Origin: Streptomyces sp. CGMCC 4.7035
Lineage (GTDB): Bacteria > Actinomycetota > Actinomycetes > Streptomycetales > Streptomycetaceae
Reading direction: 5' to 3'
Length of the DNA: 64,000 nucleotides
Assembly (NCBI RefSeq): GCF_031583065.1
Contig: NZ_CP134053.1
Span: 7,295,001 to 7,359,000, forward strand
A program made the position numbers and the translations under genes. The notes beneath the pieces are model-generated. The model ran no database searches, had not been told where the DNA came from, and was given only the letters and a program-made list of their open reading frames with translations. Every line of letters begins with the position of its first letter. Within the stretch, counting starts at the first letter, position 1. Positions 39,663 to 47,768 of the stretch are shown here, in pieces.

Positions 39663-40157
39663 ATGCACGCCGACCGCTCCTCCTCCACACGCTTCTCCGT
39701 ACCCGTCGACGCCGCACTGCGCGCCGCGGGCTGGCAACCGGGCCGCTGGAACATAAAGCAGGCGGAAGTCTGGGCCGACACCCTGCGCTCCCACGCATCC
39801 CCGGCAGGCCACCGGCACGCGGTCTTCCCCGCGGCCGTCGAGGCATGGGCGGAATTCGGCGGCCTGCACATCACCGCCCAAGGCCCCGGCCGCCAACTCG
39901 CCCCCGCGACCCTCGACCTCAACCCCCTCCACGGCCTCCACATGGCCCGCACCCTCGGCGACCTCGGCCGCGCCCTCGACACCGAGGTCTGCCCCCTCGG
40001 CGAGGAATCCGACAACCGCTCCCTGCTCGCCATCGACACCGAGGGCCGCGTCTACGCCCTCGACCACACCGGCGACTGGTACCTCGGCCCGGACATCGAC
40101 CACGGCCTCACCACACTGCTGACGGGAACCCACCCCGTACGACTGACGGCGGGCTGA
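39663..40157 (+). CDS. SUKH-3 family immunity-type protein
   Basis: The product has 164 residues with a GAAGGG site before ATG 39663. The sequence VDAALRAAGWQPGRW, then FPAAVEAWAEFGGLHI and DHTGDWYLGPDIDHGLTTLL fits the SUKH-3 family, which pairs with YwqJ-type and other nucleic-acid-modifying toxins. Its place directly behind the YwqJ-like gene supports a toxin-immunity or enzyme-inhibitor pair. Family call is from motif memory. Confidence 0.75.
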   Translation: MHADRSSSTRFSVPVDAALRAAGWQPGRWNIKQAEVWADTLRSHASPAGHRHAVFPAAVEAWAEFGGLHITAQGPGRQLAPATLDLNPLHGLHMARTLGDLGRALDTEVCPLGEESDNRSLLAIDTEGRVYALDHTGDWYLGPDIDHGLTTLLTGTHPVRLTAG

Positions 40158-40178
40158 AAGGCAGACCCGTTCAAACGG

Positions 40179-40376
40179 CCCCGGCCGGAATCACAGGCCC
40201 CGTCAAACGGCCCCGGCCGGAATCACAGGCCCCGTCGGACAGCCCCGGCCGGAACCACGGGACCGTTCAGACAGCCGAAGCCGCCCCGGCCGGAACCACG
40301 GGCCCGTTCAGACAGCCGCCCCGGCCGGAACCACGGTCCCGCTCAGACGGACTCGATCAGACCGCCCCGGCCGGAA
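40179..40376. repeat. Tandem repeat seeded from the histidine kinase 3' end
   Basis: CCCCGGCCGGAA starts at 40179, 40211, 40243, 40284, 40319 and 40365, giving units of 32, 32, 41, 35 and 46 bp that also share CCCGTTCAGAC-like sequence. The sixth copy lies inside the last codons of the kinase gene (IPAGAV and stop). Units 1-5 lie in the spacer before the SUKH-3 gene. Confidence 0.9.
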
Positions 40377-41676
40377 TCACCGCCGACACCCGGAACCCAC
40401 CCGCATCCGTCGGCCCCGACACGAACACGCCCCCCAGCGCGCTCACCCGCTCCTTCATCCCCAGCAGGCCATTGCCCCCACTCGGCAGCCGCGCCGCCTG
40501 AGCCGAACCCGGCTCGGGCGGCGGCTCGTTCTCCACCTGCATCGCGATCTCCGCGCTACGGTGCGCGAGCCGGACATGCGTCCTGGCACCCGCCGCATGC
40601 TTGTGGACGTTGGTCAGCGCCTCCTGCACCACGCGATACGCGGTCTGCTCCACCTCGGACGCGTACGACCGCACCTCCCCCTCCACGGACAGCTTCACGA
40701 CCATCCCGGCCGCCGCCGACTGCCCCACCAACTCCTCCAGCTCGGCAAGACACGGACCGTCCAACGACTCGTCGACCGCCCGCGACGCCGCCGCGGCGGC
40801 CGCCGCACCCACGGCGGCAAGCGGCACGGAAGCAGCCGCGGAACGCCCCACGAACCCCTCCCCCGTGCGCAGCACACCCAGCATCTCCCGCAACTCGGTC
40901 AGCGCCTGCCGGCCCATGTCCCCCACCAGCGCGGCGTTCTTCACCGCCTTCTCGGGGTCCTTCCTCGCCACAGCCTGAAGAGCCGCCGCATGCACGACCA
41001 TCAGGCTCACCCGATGCGCGACGACATCATGCATCTCCCGGGCGATCCGGGTCCGCTCCTCGTTCCGCGCCCACTCGGCCCGCTCCTCCGCCCGCTCCGC
41101 GAGCAGCATCAGCTCCCGCTCCAGCGAATCCGCCCGCTCCCGCAGGCTCTCCATCAGCCGCCGCCGGGCACCGACATACAGCCCCAGCAGCACGGGAGGA
41201 GCGGTCATACCAAGAGCCGTGGTGACGGACAGAAACGGGATGAAGCCGCCGGCGATCGCCAGATCCCCCCGGACCATCCCCTGATGCGCCCGCACGTACG
41301 TCACGATGAACATCCCGACGAACGACATCCCCGCGAGCGCGCCGATGATCCGCCGGGGCAGCTCCGACGCGGCGAGGGTGTACAGCCCGACGATGCCCAT
41401 CAAAAAGCCCATCTGGGCCGGAGTGACGGCGATGCTCACCAGGACGACCGCGATCGGCCACCGCCGCCGCAACAGCAGCGTGACCCCCGCGAACAGACCG
41501 AACACCATCCCCACGGGGACGGGCAGCCCGGCATCCCGTGAGAACTGGATCCCCTCCACCGCACACTCCACGGCGGACACCGCCGCGAGCGAGATGTCGA
41601 GCAGGGCACTACGCCACCGCACCCACCACCAGGGCCCGCCCCCGGCCCCCGTGTGGTCTTCCCCCGTCGTGGTCAT
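40357..41676 (-). CDS. Orphan sensor histidine kinase (HisKA_3/NarL type)
   Basis: The product has 439 residues. About five to six membrane helices fill residues 25-170, so it senses from the membrane. A dimerisation segment with the phospho-accepting His216 (RIAREMHDVVAHRVSLMVVH) follows. The ATPase domain has QEALTNVHKHA (N-box), then GGNGLLGMKERVSALGG (G-box). There is no response-regulator gene next to it. A stretch AAVGAAAAAAASRAVDES near residue 290 is an Ala-rich low-complexity insert between the H-box and ATPase domains. Confidence 0.88.
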   Translation of the reverse strand: MTTTGEDHTGAGGGPWWWVRWRSALLDISLAAVSAVECAVEGIQFSRDAGLPVPVGMVFGLFAGVTLLLRRRWPIAVVLVSIAVTPAQMGFLMGIVGLYTLAASELPRRIIGALAGMSFVGMFIVTYVRAHQGMVRGDLAIAGGFIPFLSVTTALGMTAPPVLLGLYVGARRRLMESLRERADSLERELMLLAERAEERAEWARNEERTRIAREMHDVVAHRVSLMVVHAAALQAVARKDPEKAVKNAALVGDMGRQALTELREMLGVLRTGEGFVGRSAAASVPLAAVGAAAAAAASRAVDESLDGPCLAELEELVGQSAAAGMVVKLSVEGEVRSYASEVEQTAYRVVQEALTNVHKHAAGARTHVRLAHRSAEIAMQVENEPPPEPGSAQAARLPSGGNGLLGMKERVSALGGVFVSGPTDAGGFRVSAVIPAGAV

Positions 41677-41843
41677 GGCTCCAGCCTACGGGCGGGGGGT
41701 GGGGGTTTTCCGGTGAGTTTCCACGGCTCGGTCACACCACAGTCCGTAACCAAGCAGAAGCGAAATCGACCGAAATCCCTCGAACTGCTGAACCACACAC
41801 TGTTCGACCCCGGAGGTCAACATTCCGCCCGGACGGTATGCCC

Positions 41844-42716
41844 ATGGCACACGCACAGGGCAAGTACAGGGACTTCGAAGGGTTGCGGACGCAGGCGATC
41901 GCCTTGCGACGGGCGGGCTACAGCCTTCGCCAGATCCGCGACGAGCTGAAGATCTTCAACAACGACATCCTCAACCAACTGGTGAAGGGAGAGCCGCCAC
42001 CGGAATGGACGAAGCGACCGAACGCAAAGGACGACCTGCGGGCGAGGGCGCGCGAGCTAAGGCTTCAAGGCTGGACGTACGACCAGATCGAGGCGGAGCT
42101 GGGTTGTTCGAGGAGTTCCGTTTCGCTATGGGTGCGGGATCTACCGAAGCCGGAACGCAAGCGCAGCCGTGAAGAAGCCGCAGCGATCGCCAGGCGCGGA
42201 TGGGAGGCCAAACTCCGCCTCCGTGACGAGGAACGGCAGCGCACGAAGGAAACCGCCAGGCAGGCGATCGGTAACCTCTCGGCACGGGAATTGTTCCTGG
42301 TGGGCGTGAGCCTCTACTGGGCCGAGGGCGGCAAGGACAAGCCATACGACCGCCGCGAGAACGTCGCCTTCGTCAACAGCGATCCGAGCATGATCCAGGT
42401 CTTCCTGGCCTGGCTCAACCTCCTGGGGGTCGAGCGCGAACGGCTCCGATACAGCGTCATGATCCACGAGACCGCTGACGTGACAGGCGCCGAACAATAC
42501 TGGGCCGACCTCGTCGGTGCCGACCGCTCCGCGTTCAACAAGACGACTCTCAAGAGGCACAACCCCAAGACGACTCGCAAGAACGTCGGCGACTCCTACC
42601 GAGGCTGTCTAGTGATCAAAGTCCTGAAGAGCGCGGACTTGTACCGTCGCATCGAGGGGTCTTGGTACGGCATAGTGGTGTCCGCGCGCGAAGCCGATCA
42701 GCAAAATCGGACATAG
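41844..42716 (+). CDS. HTH protein with LAGLIDADG-like C-terminal domain
   Basis: ATG 41844 (ATG 41838 also possible; GGACGG lies 7 nt before 41844) gives 290 residues. Two HTH-like segments are visible: LRRAGYSLRQIRDELKIFNN and LRLQGWTYDQIEAELGCSRS. The C-terminal half (LFLVGVSLYWAEGGKDKPYD, VAFVNSDPSMIQVFLAWLNL) resembles the LAGLIDADG-like fold seen in WhiA-type proteins and homing nucleases. The gene lies directly upstream of tRNA-Gln. Function is unknown; it is a common Streptomyces gene family and looks intact. Confidence 0.65.
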   Translation: MAHAQGKYRDFEGLRTQAIALRRAGYSLRQIRDELKIFNNDILNQLVKGEPPPEWTKRPNAKDDLRARARELRLQGWTYDQIEAELGCSRSSVSLWVRDLPKPERKRSREEAAAIARRGWEAKLRLRDEERQRTKETARQAIGNLSARELFLVGVSLYWAEGGKDKPYDRRENVAFVNSDPSMIQVFLAWLNLLGVERERLRYSVMIHETADVTGAEQYWADLVGADRSAFNKTTLKRHNPKTTRKNVGDSYRGCLVIKVLKSADLYRRIEGSWYGIVVSAREADQQNRT

Positions 42717-42727
42717 CGCACAAACTA

Positions 42728-42801
42728 TCCCGGATCGTCTAAAGGCAGGACAAACGGTTTTGGTCCGTTGAATGAGGGTTCGAATCCTTCTCCGGGAGCC
42801 A
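42728..42801 (+). tRNA. tRNA-Gln (anticodon UUG)
   Basis: The acceptor stem TCCCGGA (42728-42734) pairs with TCCGGGA (42791-42797). The anticodon stem-loop ACGG-TTTTGGT-CCGT gives anticodon TTG, the T-arm GAGGGTTCGAATCCTTC is canonical, and CCA is encoded at the 3' end. It sits between the HTH gene and glmU. Such tRNA genes are potential integration sites, but no attachment duplicate is seen nearby. Confidence 0.95.
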
Positions 42802-42924
42802 CAGCACACAAGACCTTGGTTCGGGCCCTGACAGCACCGTCAGGGCCCGCTCTCATGTCCCCCCGGAAACACCCCGGTATCCTGCGGATGTCCACCCCAC
42901 CCCATGAAGCCGAAGGGCATCCCC

Positions 42925-44373
42925 GTGAGCGCCATCCGCCCGGCAGCCGTCGTCGTTCTCGCAGCGGGTGAGGGCACCCGTATGAAGTCGGCCACACCCA
43001 AGGTTCTGCACGACATCTGCGGCCGTTCCCTCGTCGGGCATGTGCTCGCCGCCGCACGTGAGTTGAACCCCGAGAACCTGGTCGTCGTCGTCGGCCACGC
43101 CCGGGAGCAGGTCTCCGCCCATCTCGCCGAGGTCGACCCGGACGTGCGCACCGCCGTCCAGGCCGAGCAGAAGGGGACGGGGCACGCCGTCCGGATGGCT
43201 CTGGAGGAGCTCGGCGGGTCTGTCGACGGGACCGTCGTGGTCGTGTGTGGGGACACCCCGCTGCTGACCGGTGAGACGCTTCAGCGGCTCGCCGGCACGC
43301 ACCAGGAGGACGGCAACGCGGTCACCGTGCTGACCGCCGAGGTGCCCGACGCCACCGGCTACGGCCGTATCGTCCGCGATGACGCCACCGGCGCCGTGAC
43401 GGCCATCGTCGAGCACAAGGACGCCACCGAGGTCCAGCGTGCCATCCGTGAGATCAACTCCGGTGTCTTCGCCTTCGACGGGCAGCTGCTCGCCGATGCC
43501 TTGAAGAAGGTCCGCACGGACAACAGCCAGGGTGAGGAGTACCTCACCGATGTGCTCGGGATTCTGCGTGAGGCGGGGCATCGTGTCGGTGCGTCCGTCG
43601 CGGGCGATCACCGTGAGATCGCGGGTATCAACAACCGTGTGCAGCTGGCCGAGGCGCGCCGGATCCTCAATGACCGGCTGCTCACCGCCGCCATGCTGGC
43701 GGGGGTCACGGTCGTGGATCCCGCCACGACCTGGGTGGATGTCACGGTGACGTTCGAGCAGGACGCGATCGTGCAGCCGGGTACGCAGCTGCTGGGTGCC
43801 ACGCACATCGGTGAGGGTGCCGAGGTGGGTCCCAACTCGCGGCTGAAGGACACCCGTGTGGGTGCGGGGGCGCGGGTGGACAACACGGTCTCCGATGGTG
43901 CCACGGTCGGCCCGCAGGCGTCCGTGGGCCCGTACGCGTATCTGCGGCCGGGTAGCCGTCTCGGTGTGAAGGCCAAGATCGGTACGTACGTGGAGACGAA
44001 GAACGCGTCGATCGGTGAGGGTACGAAGGTGCCGCATCTGTCGTACGTGGGCGACGCGACGATCGGTGATCACACGAACATCGGCGCGGCGAGTGTCTTT
44101 GTGAACTACGACGGGGAGAGCAAGCACCACACGACCGTCGGCTCACACTGCAAGACGGGTTCGGACAACATGTTTGTGGCTCCTGTCACTATCGGGGACG
44201 GCGCGTACACCGCGGCGGGCTCTGTGATCACGAAGGATGTGCCGCCCGGTTCGCTGGCCGTGGCCCGTGGTCAGCAGCGGAATATCGAGGGTTGGGTGGC
44301 TCGTAAGCGTCCGGGGAGCGCGGCCGCGAAGGCGGCCGAGGCGGCTTCCGGGGAGCCGGGTGGCGAAGGCTGA
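42925..44373 (+). CDS. glmU: Bifunctional GlmU, UDP-GlcNAc synthesis
   Basis: GTG 42925 with AAGGG upstream gives 482 residues beginning SAIRPAAVVVLAAGEGTRMK; an ATG at 42904 would add seven. The N-terminal uridyltransferase domain has LAAGEGTRMKS and a QxGTGHA-type EQKGTGHAV. The C-terminal left-handed beta-helix acetyltransferase shows hexapeptide repeats (IGEGAEVGPNSRLKDTRVGA) and the catalytic region NYDGESKHHTTVGS. It makes UDP-N-acetylglucosamine for peptidoglycan. The C-terminal extension after KRPGSAAAKAAEAAS is Ala/Gly-rich and low in complexity. Next gene is prs, 144 bp on. Confidence 0.96.
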   Translation: MSAIRPAAVVVLAAGEGTRMKSATPKVLHDICGRSLVGHVLAAARELNPENLVVVVGHAREQVSAHLAEVDPDVRTAVQAEQKGTGHAVRMALEELGGSVDGTVVVVCGDTPLLTGETLQRLAGTHQEDGNAVTVLTAEVPDATGYGRIVRDDATGAVTAIVEHKDATEVQRAIREINSGVFAFDGQLLADALKKVRTDNSQGEEYLTDVLGILREAGHRVGASVAGDHREIAGINNRVQLAEARRILNDRLLTAAMLAGVTVVDPATTWVDVTVTFEQDAIVQPGTQLLGATHIGEGAEVGPNSRLKDTRVGAGARVDNTVSDGATVGPQASVGPYAYLRPGSRLGVKAKIGTYVETKNASIGEGTKVPHLSYVGDATIGDHTNIGAASVFVNYDGESKHHTTVGSHCKTGSDNMFVAPVTIGDGAYTAAGSVITKDVPPGSLAVARGQQRNIEGWVARKRPGSAAAKAAEAASGEPGGEG

Positions 44374-44517
44374 CCGGAATCAGGTGCGTCTGTGACGGCG
44401 TACCGTGATAAGTGCACACCCGCACCCCTACCAGCTGAGACGGCCGTCCATATCCAGCCGCTAAGGCGGTAACGGCTTCTCGACGCCCAGCTGAGACACC
44501 TCTGAGGAGACAGTGCT

Positions 44518-45492
44518 GTGACCGGGTTCAAGACGACCGGCGAGAAGAAGATGATGTTCTTCTCCGGCCGCGCCCACCCCGAGCTTGCCGAGGAGGTCGC
44601 CCACGAGCTGGGTGTCGGGGTCGTCCCGACGAAGGCCTTCGATTTCGCGAACGGCGAGATCTATGTCCGTTACCAGGAGTCGGCGCGTGGCGCGGACTGC
44701 TTCCTGATCCAGAGCCACACGGCTCCGATCAACAAGTGGATCATGGAGCAGCTGATCATGATCGACGCGTTGAAGCGTGCGTCGGCGCGTTCCATCACGG
44801 TGATCGTGCCGTTCTACGGTTACGCGCGGCAGGACAAGAAGCACCGTGGTCGTGAACCGATTTCGGCGCGTCTGATCGCGGACATGATGAAGACGGCGGG
44901 TGCGGACCGCATCCTGACCGTTGATCTGCACACGGACCAGATCCAGGGCTTCTTCGACGGTCCGGTGGATCACCTGTTCGCGCTGCCGCTGCTGGCGGAC
45001 TACGTGGGTCAGAAGGTGGACCGCGACAAGCTGACGGTCGTGTCTCCGGATGCCGGCCGTGTGCGTGTGGCGGACCGTTGGTGCGACCGTCTGGGTGCGC
45101 CGCTGGCGATCGTGCACAAGCGCCGTGACAAGGATGTGGCGAACCAGGTCACCGTCCACGAGGTCGTGGGTGAGGTCGAGGGCCGGGTGTGTGTTCTGGT
45201 CGACGACATGATCGACACGGGTGGCACGATCTGCGCGGCTGCGGACGCGCTGTTCGCGCACGGCGCCGAGGATGTCATCGTCACTGCCACGCACGGTGTG
45301 CTGTCCGGTCCGGCGGCCGACCGTCTGAAGAACTCGAAGGTGAGTGAGTTCGTCTTCACGAACACGCTGCCCACCCCGGGTGAGCTGGAGCTGGACAAGA
45401 TCACGGTGCTGTCGATCGCGCCGACGATCGCGAGTGCGGTGCGTGAGGTGTTCGAGGACGGTTCGGTGACGAGCCTGTTCGACGAGCAGTGA
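44518..45492 (+). CDS. prs: Ribose-phosphate pyrophosphokinase
   Basis: The product has 324 residues from GTG 44518 with GAGGAG upstream. It makes PRPP for nucleotide, His and Trp synthesis. Signatures include FANGEIYVRYQES, the ATP-binding flexible loop region PFYGYARQDKKHRGREP, VDLHTDQIQGFF, and the PRPP loop CVLVDDMIDTGGTI. All catalytic segments are intact. It lies between glmU and rplY in the standard actinobacterial order. Confidence 0.96.
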   Translation: MTGFKTTGEKKMMFFSGRAHPELAEEVAHELGVGVVPTKAFDFANGEIYVRYQESARGADCFLIQSHTAPINKWIMEQLIMIDALKRASARSITVIVPFYGYARQDKKHRGREPISARLIADMMKTAGADRILTVDLHTDQIQGFFDGPVDHLFALPLLADYVGQKVDRDKLTVVSPDAGRVRVADRWCDRLGAPLAIVHKRRDKDVANQVTVHEVVGEVEGRVCVLVDDMIDTGGTICAAADALFAHGAEDVIVTATHGVLSGPAADRLKNSKVSEFVFTNTLPTPGELELDKITVLSIAPTIASAVREVFEDGSVTSLFDEQ

Positions 45493-45526
45493 TCCCGCGC
45501 CGGCCCGGACGCCGGTAGAGATCGTT

Positions 45527-45582
45527 TTGGGTGCGGCCTCCCCTGCCGAGTAGACTGCTGCAGTTGCTCGGCGAGGGAGGCC
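45527..45582 (+). promoter_or_regulatory. Candidate rplY promoter inside a large dyad
   Basis: TTGGGT (45527-45532), 18 bp, then TAGACT (45551-45556) form a vegetative-type promoter. The spacer and start region are also a strong inverted repeat: GGCCTCCCCTGCCGAG (45535-45550) faces CTCGGCGAGGGAGGCC (45567-45582) with one mismatched base. It could serve as an operator or, if transcribed from upstream, as a leader hairpin. Confidence 0.5.
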
Positions 45583-45688
45583 GTACTCGTTCTTCGGTAC
45601 GGCGGTCCGTAATCGACGCGCTCTTCGTAGCAGGCCGTTCGTGGCCGGGTGACCCTGTCCGTCTACTGACTTTCTACGAGGAGTGAAC

Positions 45689-46282
45689 ATGTCCGAGGTG
45701 AAGCTCACCGCCGAGACGCGCACCGAGTTCGGCAAGGGTGCCGCGCGTCGTATCCGTCGTGACAGCAAGGTTCCGGTCGTGCTGTACGGCCACGGCTCGG
45801 ACCCGCTGCACCTGACCCTGCCGGGTCACGACCTGCTGCTCGCGCTGCGTACGCCGAACGTCCTGATCTCCCTGGACATCGACGGCAAGACCAACGAGCT
45901 GGCGATCCCGAAGTCCGTGCAGCGTGACCCGATCAAGGGCTTCCTGGAGCACGTCGACCTGCTGCTGGTCAAGCGTGGCGAGAAGGTCACCGTCGAGATC
46001 CCGGTGCACGCCGAGGGCGAGCTGGCCGCGGGTGGCAACCTGCTGGAGCACGTGCTGAACGCGCTGCCGGTCGAGGCCGAGGCCACGCACATCCCCGAGG
46101 CCGTCACCGTCTCGGTCGAGGGTCTGGAGGCCGGTGCCTCGGTCCTCGCCAAGGACGTCACCCTGCCGTCCGGCGTGACCCTGGCCGTCGACGAGGACGC
46201 GGTGGTCCTGCAGGTTCTGGCCGCGCAGGCCGAGGAGACCGTGGGCGAGGCCGTCGAGGGCGAAGAGGCCGGCGAGGCCTGA
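45689..46282 (+). CDS. rplY: Ribosomal protein bL25 (Ctc form)
   Basis: ATG 45689 has a GAGGAG site; the product has 197 residues. The N-terminal bL25 domain (SEVKLTAETRTEFGKGAARR, then VVLYGHGSDPLHLTL) binds 5S rRNA. The TL5/Ctc C-terminal beta domain follows (EIPVHAEGELAAGGNLLEHV) and ends in an acidic tail (GEAVEGEEAGEA). Its position between prs and pth is conserved in actinobacteria. Confidence 0.96.
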   Translation: MSEVKLTAETRTEFGKGAARRIRRDSKVPVVLYGHGSDPLHLTLPGHDLLLALRTPNVLISLDIDGKTNELAIPKSVQRDPIKGFLEHVDLLLVKRGEKVTVEIPVHAEGELAAGGNLLEHVLNALPVEAEATHIPEAVTVSVEGLEAGASVLAKDVTLPSGVTLAVDEDAVVLQVLAAQAEETVGEAVEGEEAGEA

Positions 46283-46354
46283 TCGGCGGTTCAGCCCTTC
46301 GCTGCGGTTCTGCCTCCTTGAGAGGCGCCCGGCGTCGGGGGCTGGGCCCACCTT

Positions 46355-46394
46355 CCCCCGAGCTCTCGGCTTCGCTCGAGCAGGGGGGACCCCC
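46355..46394. repeat. Dispersed palindromic element, copy 2
   Basis: Differs from 22101-22140 only by G for A at the sixth base, 24 kb away. The element occupies the rplY-pth spacer. Such short GC-rich palindromes recur in Streptomyces spacers. Confidence 0.85.
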
Positions 46395-46427
46395 ATCGCC
46401 CTGCGGAACGACTGCCCACAGCACTGA

Positions 46428-46461
46428 CCAGCCGCTGCTCTCTTCGGGGAGCAGCGGCTGG
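46428..46461 (+). terminator. 13-bp perfect hairpin after rplY
   Basis: CCAGCCGCTGCTC (46428-46440) pairs with 46449-46461 around TCTTCGGG. It lies 20 bp before the pth start codon, so it could either end the rplY transcript or shelter the pth leader. No T-run follows. Confidence 0.6.
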
Positions 46462-46481
46462 CGTCGTAAGGAGACACGGAC

Positions 46482-47078
46482 GTGACGACCGACGCCAACG
46501 CCCCTTGGCTCATCGTGGGACTCGGTAATCCCGGGCCCGAGTACGCCATGAACCGGCACAATGTCGGCTTCATGGTGGCCGATCTGCTGGCCGAGCGGAT
46601 CGGGGGGAGGTTCAAGCGGGCGGGCAAGGCGCAGGCGCAGGTCGTGGAGGGGCGGATCGGTCCGCCCGGTCCGGGGAACCGTCGTGTGATCCTCGCGAAG
46701 CCGATGTCGTACATGAACCTGTCGGGCGGCCCGGTGAACGCCCTGCGGGATTTCTACAAGGTGCCGGTGGCGAATGTCGTCGCCGTGCATGACGAGCTGG
46801 ACATCGACTACGGCACGCTTCGGCTGAAGCTGGGCGGCGGCGACAACGGCCACAACGGTCTGAAGTCGATCACGAAGGCGATGGGCGCGGACTATCACCG
46901 GGTGCGGTTCGGGATCGGGCGTCCTCCGGGTCGTATGCAGGTCGCGGATTTCGTGCTGAAGGACTTCTCGTCGGCGGAGCGCAAGGAGCTGGACTACTTC
47001 GTGGACCGGGCGACGGATGCCGTCGAGTGTCTGGTCATCGAGGGTCTGGAGCGGGCGCAAAGCACGTACAACTCCTGA
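46482..47078 (+). CDS. pth: Peptidyl-tRNA hydrolase
   Basis: The product has 198 residues from GTG 46482 with GGAGACA upstream. It releases peptides from prematurely dropped peptidyl-t[23 protein letters not shown] carries the catalytic His26, and [10 protein letters not shown] carries Asp104. [13 protein letters not shown] and [12 protein letters not shown] are the standard family motifs. Full length. Confidence 0.96.
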   Translation: MTTDANAPWLIVGLGNPGPEYAMNRHNVGFMVADLLAERIGGRFKRAGKAQAQVVEGRIGPPGPGNRRVILAKPMSYMNLSGGPVNALRDFYKVPVANVVAVHDELDIDYGTLRLKLGGGDNGHNGLKSITKAMGADYHRVRFGIGRPPGRMQVADFVLKDFSSAERKELDYFVDRATDAVECLVIEGLERAQSTYNS

Positions 47079-47143
47079 CTTGTCCGCCCGTCGGGTCCTG
47101 CTGGAGTTGACCGGGTGCCGGGCGATGGCCAAGGATCGCCGCC

Positions 47144-47632
47144 ATGCCTTCTGCCGTCTCCTCCACTCAGGGCGCGGTCGCGGTGTTGCGGTTCGGGCGG
47201 CGCGCGGCGATGGGTTCGATCGCGGTGCTGATCCTGGTCGCCGGCTTCTGGGGTTCCTGGGGCACCGCGCAGTACGTGATGCTGACCAAGGGCCGTGAGC
47301 GGGGCACGGTTGAGGTGTCGCGGTGCGGGGCTCGGACGTGCAGTGGTCCGTTCACGCCGTTGTCGGCCGGGGCTGCGGCGCGCGGGAGTGTGGTGATCGA
47401 GAAGTCGGTCGCGGTGAAGCGGGGGCAGACGTACGCGGTGGTGGTGAAGCCGGGTACGGATGACGTCGTGCGTTCGGGTCCGGCGGGGGTGTTGTATTCG
47501 TGGCTCCCGCTGGGGGGTGCGCTGCTGCTGGCTTCGGTGGTGGTGGCGGGCGGGCTGCGGCTGACGCGTGTGGCGTGGGTGCTGGCGGGGTCGGGGATGG
47601 CGCTGTTGACGGCGGCTTTCGTGGCGCTCTGA
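47144..47632 (+). CDS. Hypothetical membrane protein
   Basis: The product has 162 residues with one membrane helix near the N-terminus (MGSIAVLILVAGFWGSW) and two near the C-terminus (YSWLPLGGALLLASVVVAGG and VLAGSGMALLTAAFVAL). About 80 residues between are predicted to lie outside and contain two Cys (SRCGARTCSG) that could form a disulfide. I do not recognise the family. It follows pth by 65 bp in the same direction. Confidence 0.65.
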   Translation: MPSAVSSTQGAVAVLRFGRRAAMGSIAVLILVAGFWGSWGTAQYVMLTKGRERGTVEVSRCGARTCSGPFTPLSAGAAARGSVVIEKSVAVKRGQTYAVVVKPGTDDVVRSGPAGVLYSWLPLGGALLLASVVVAGGLRLTRVAWVLAGSGMALLTAAFVAL

Positions 47633-47768
47633 GCGGTTTGGGGCCGCTTCCGCTCTGTAGAAAGTTTGTGTGTTGTCTGTTCGTGATTGACCTGTCGTCG
47701 TGCTGGGCCGGAAGCTGAGCCGCCCCCTCCACATCTTCCGTTGGCCTTTCTCGAAGATGGAACTGCCC

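Noticed and set aside
40179-40376. CRISPR-like array
   Set aside because: Units vary from 32 to 46 bp, the 'spacers' are themselves similar, and the last copy is inside a coding sequence; no cas gene is present.
42728-42801. tRNA-Gln as attachment site of an integrated element
   Set aside because: No integrase beside it and no duplicate of the tRNA 3' end seen downstream; the flanking HTH gene and glmU look like normal chromosome.
45535-45582. Ribosomal-protein leader riboswitch for rplY
   Set aside because: The predicted -10 box lies in the loop of the dyad, so most of the left arm would not be transcribed; kept only as an alternative.
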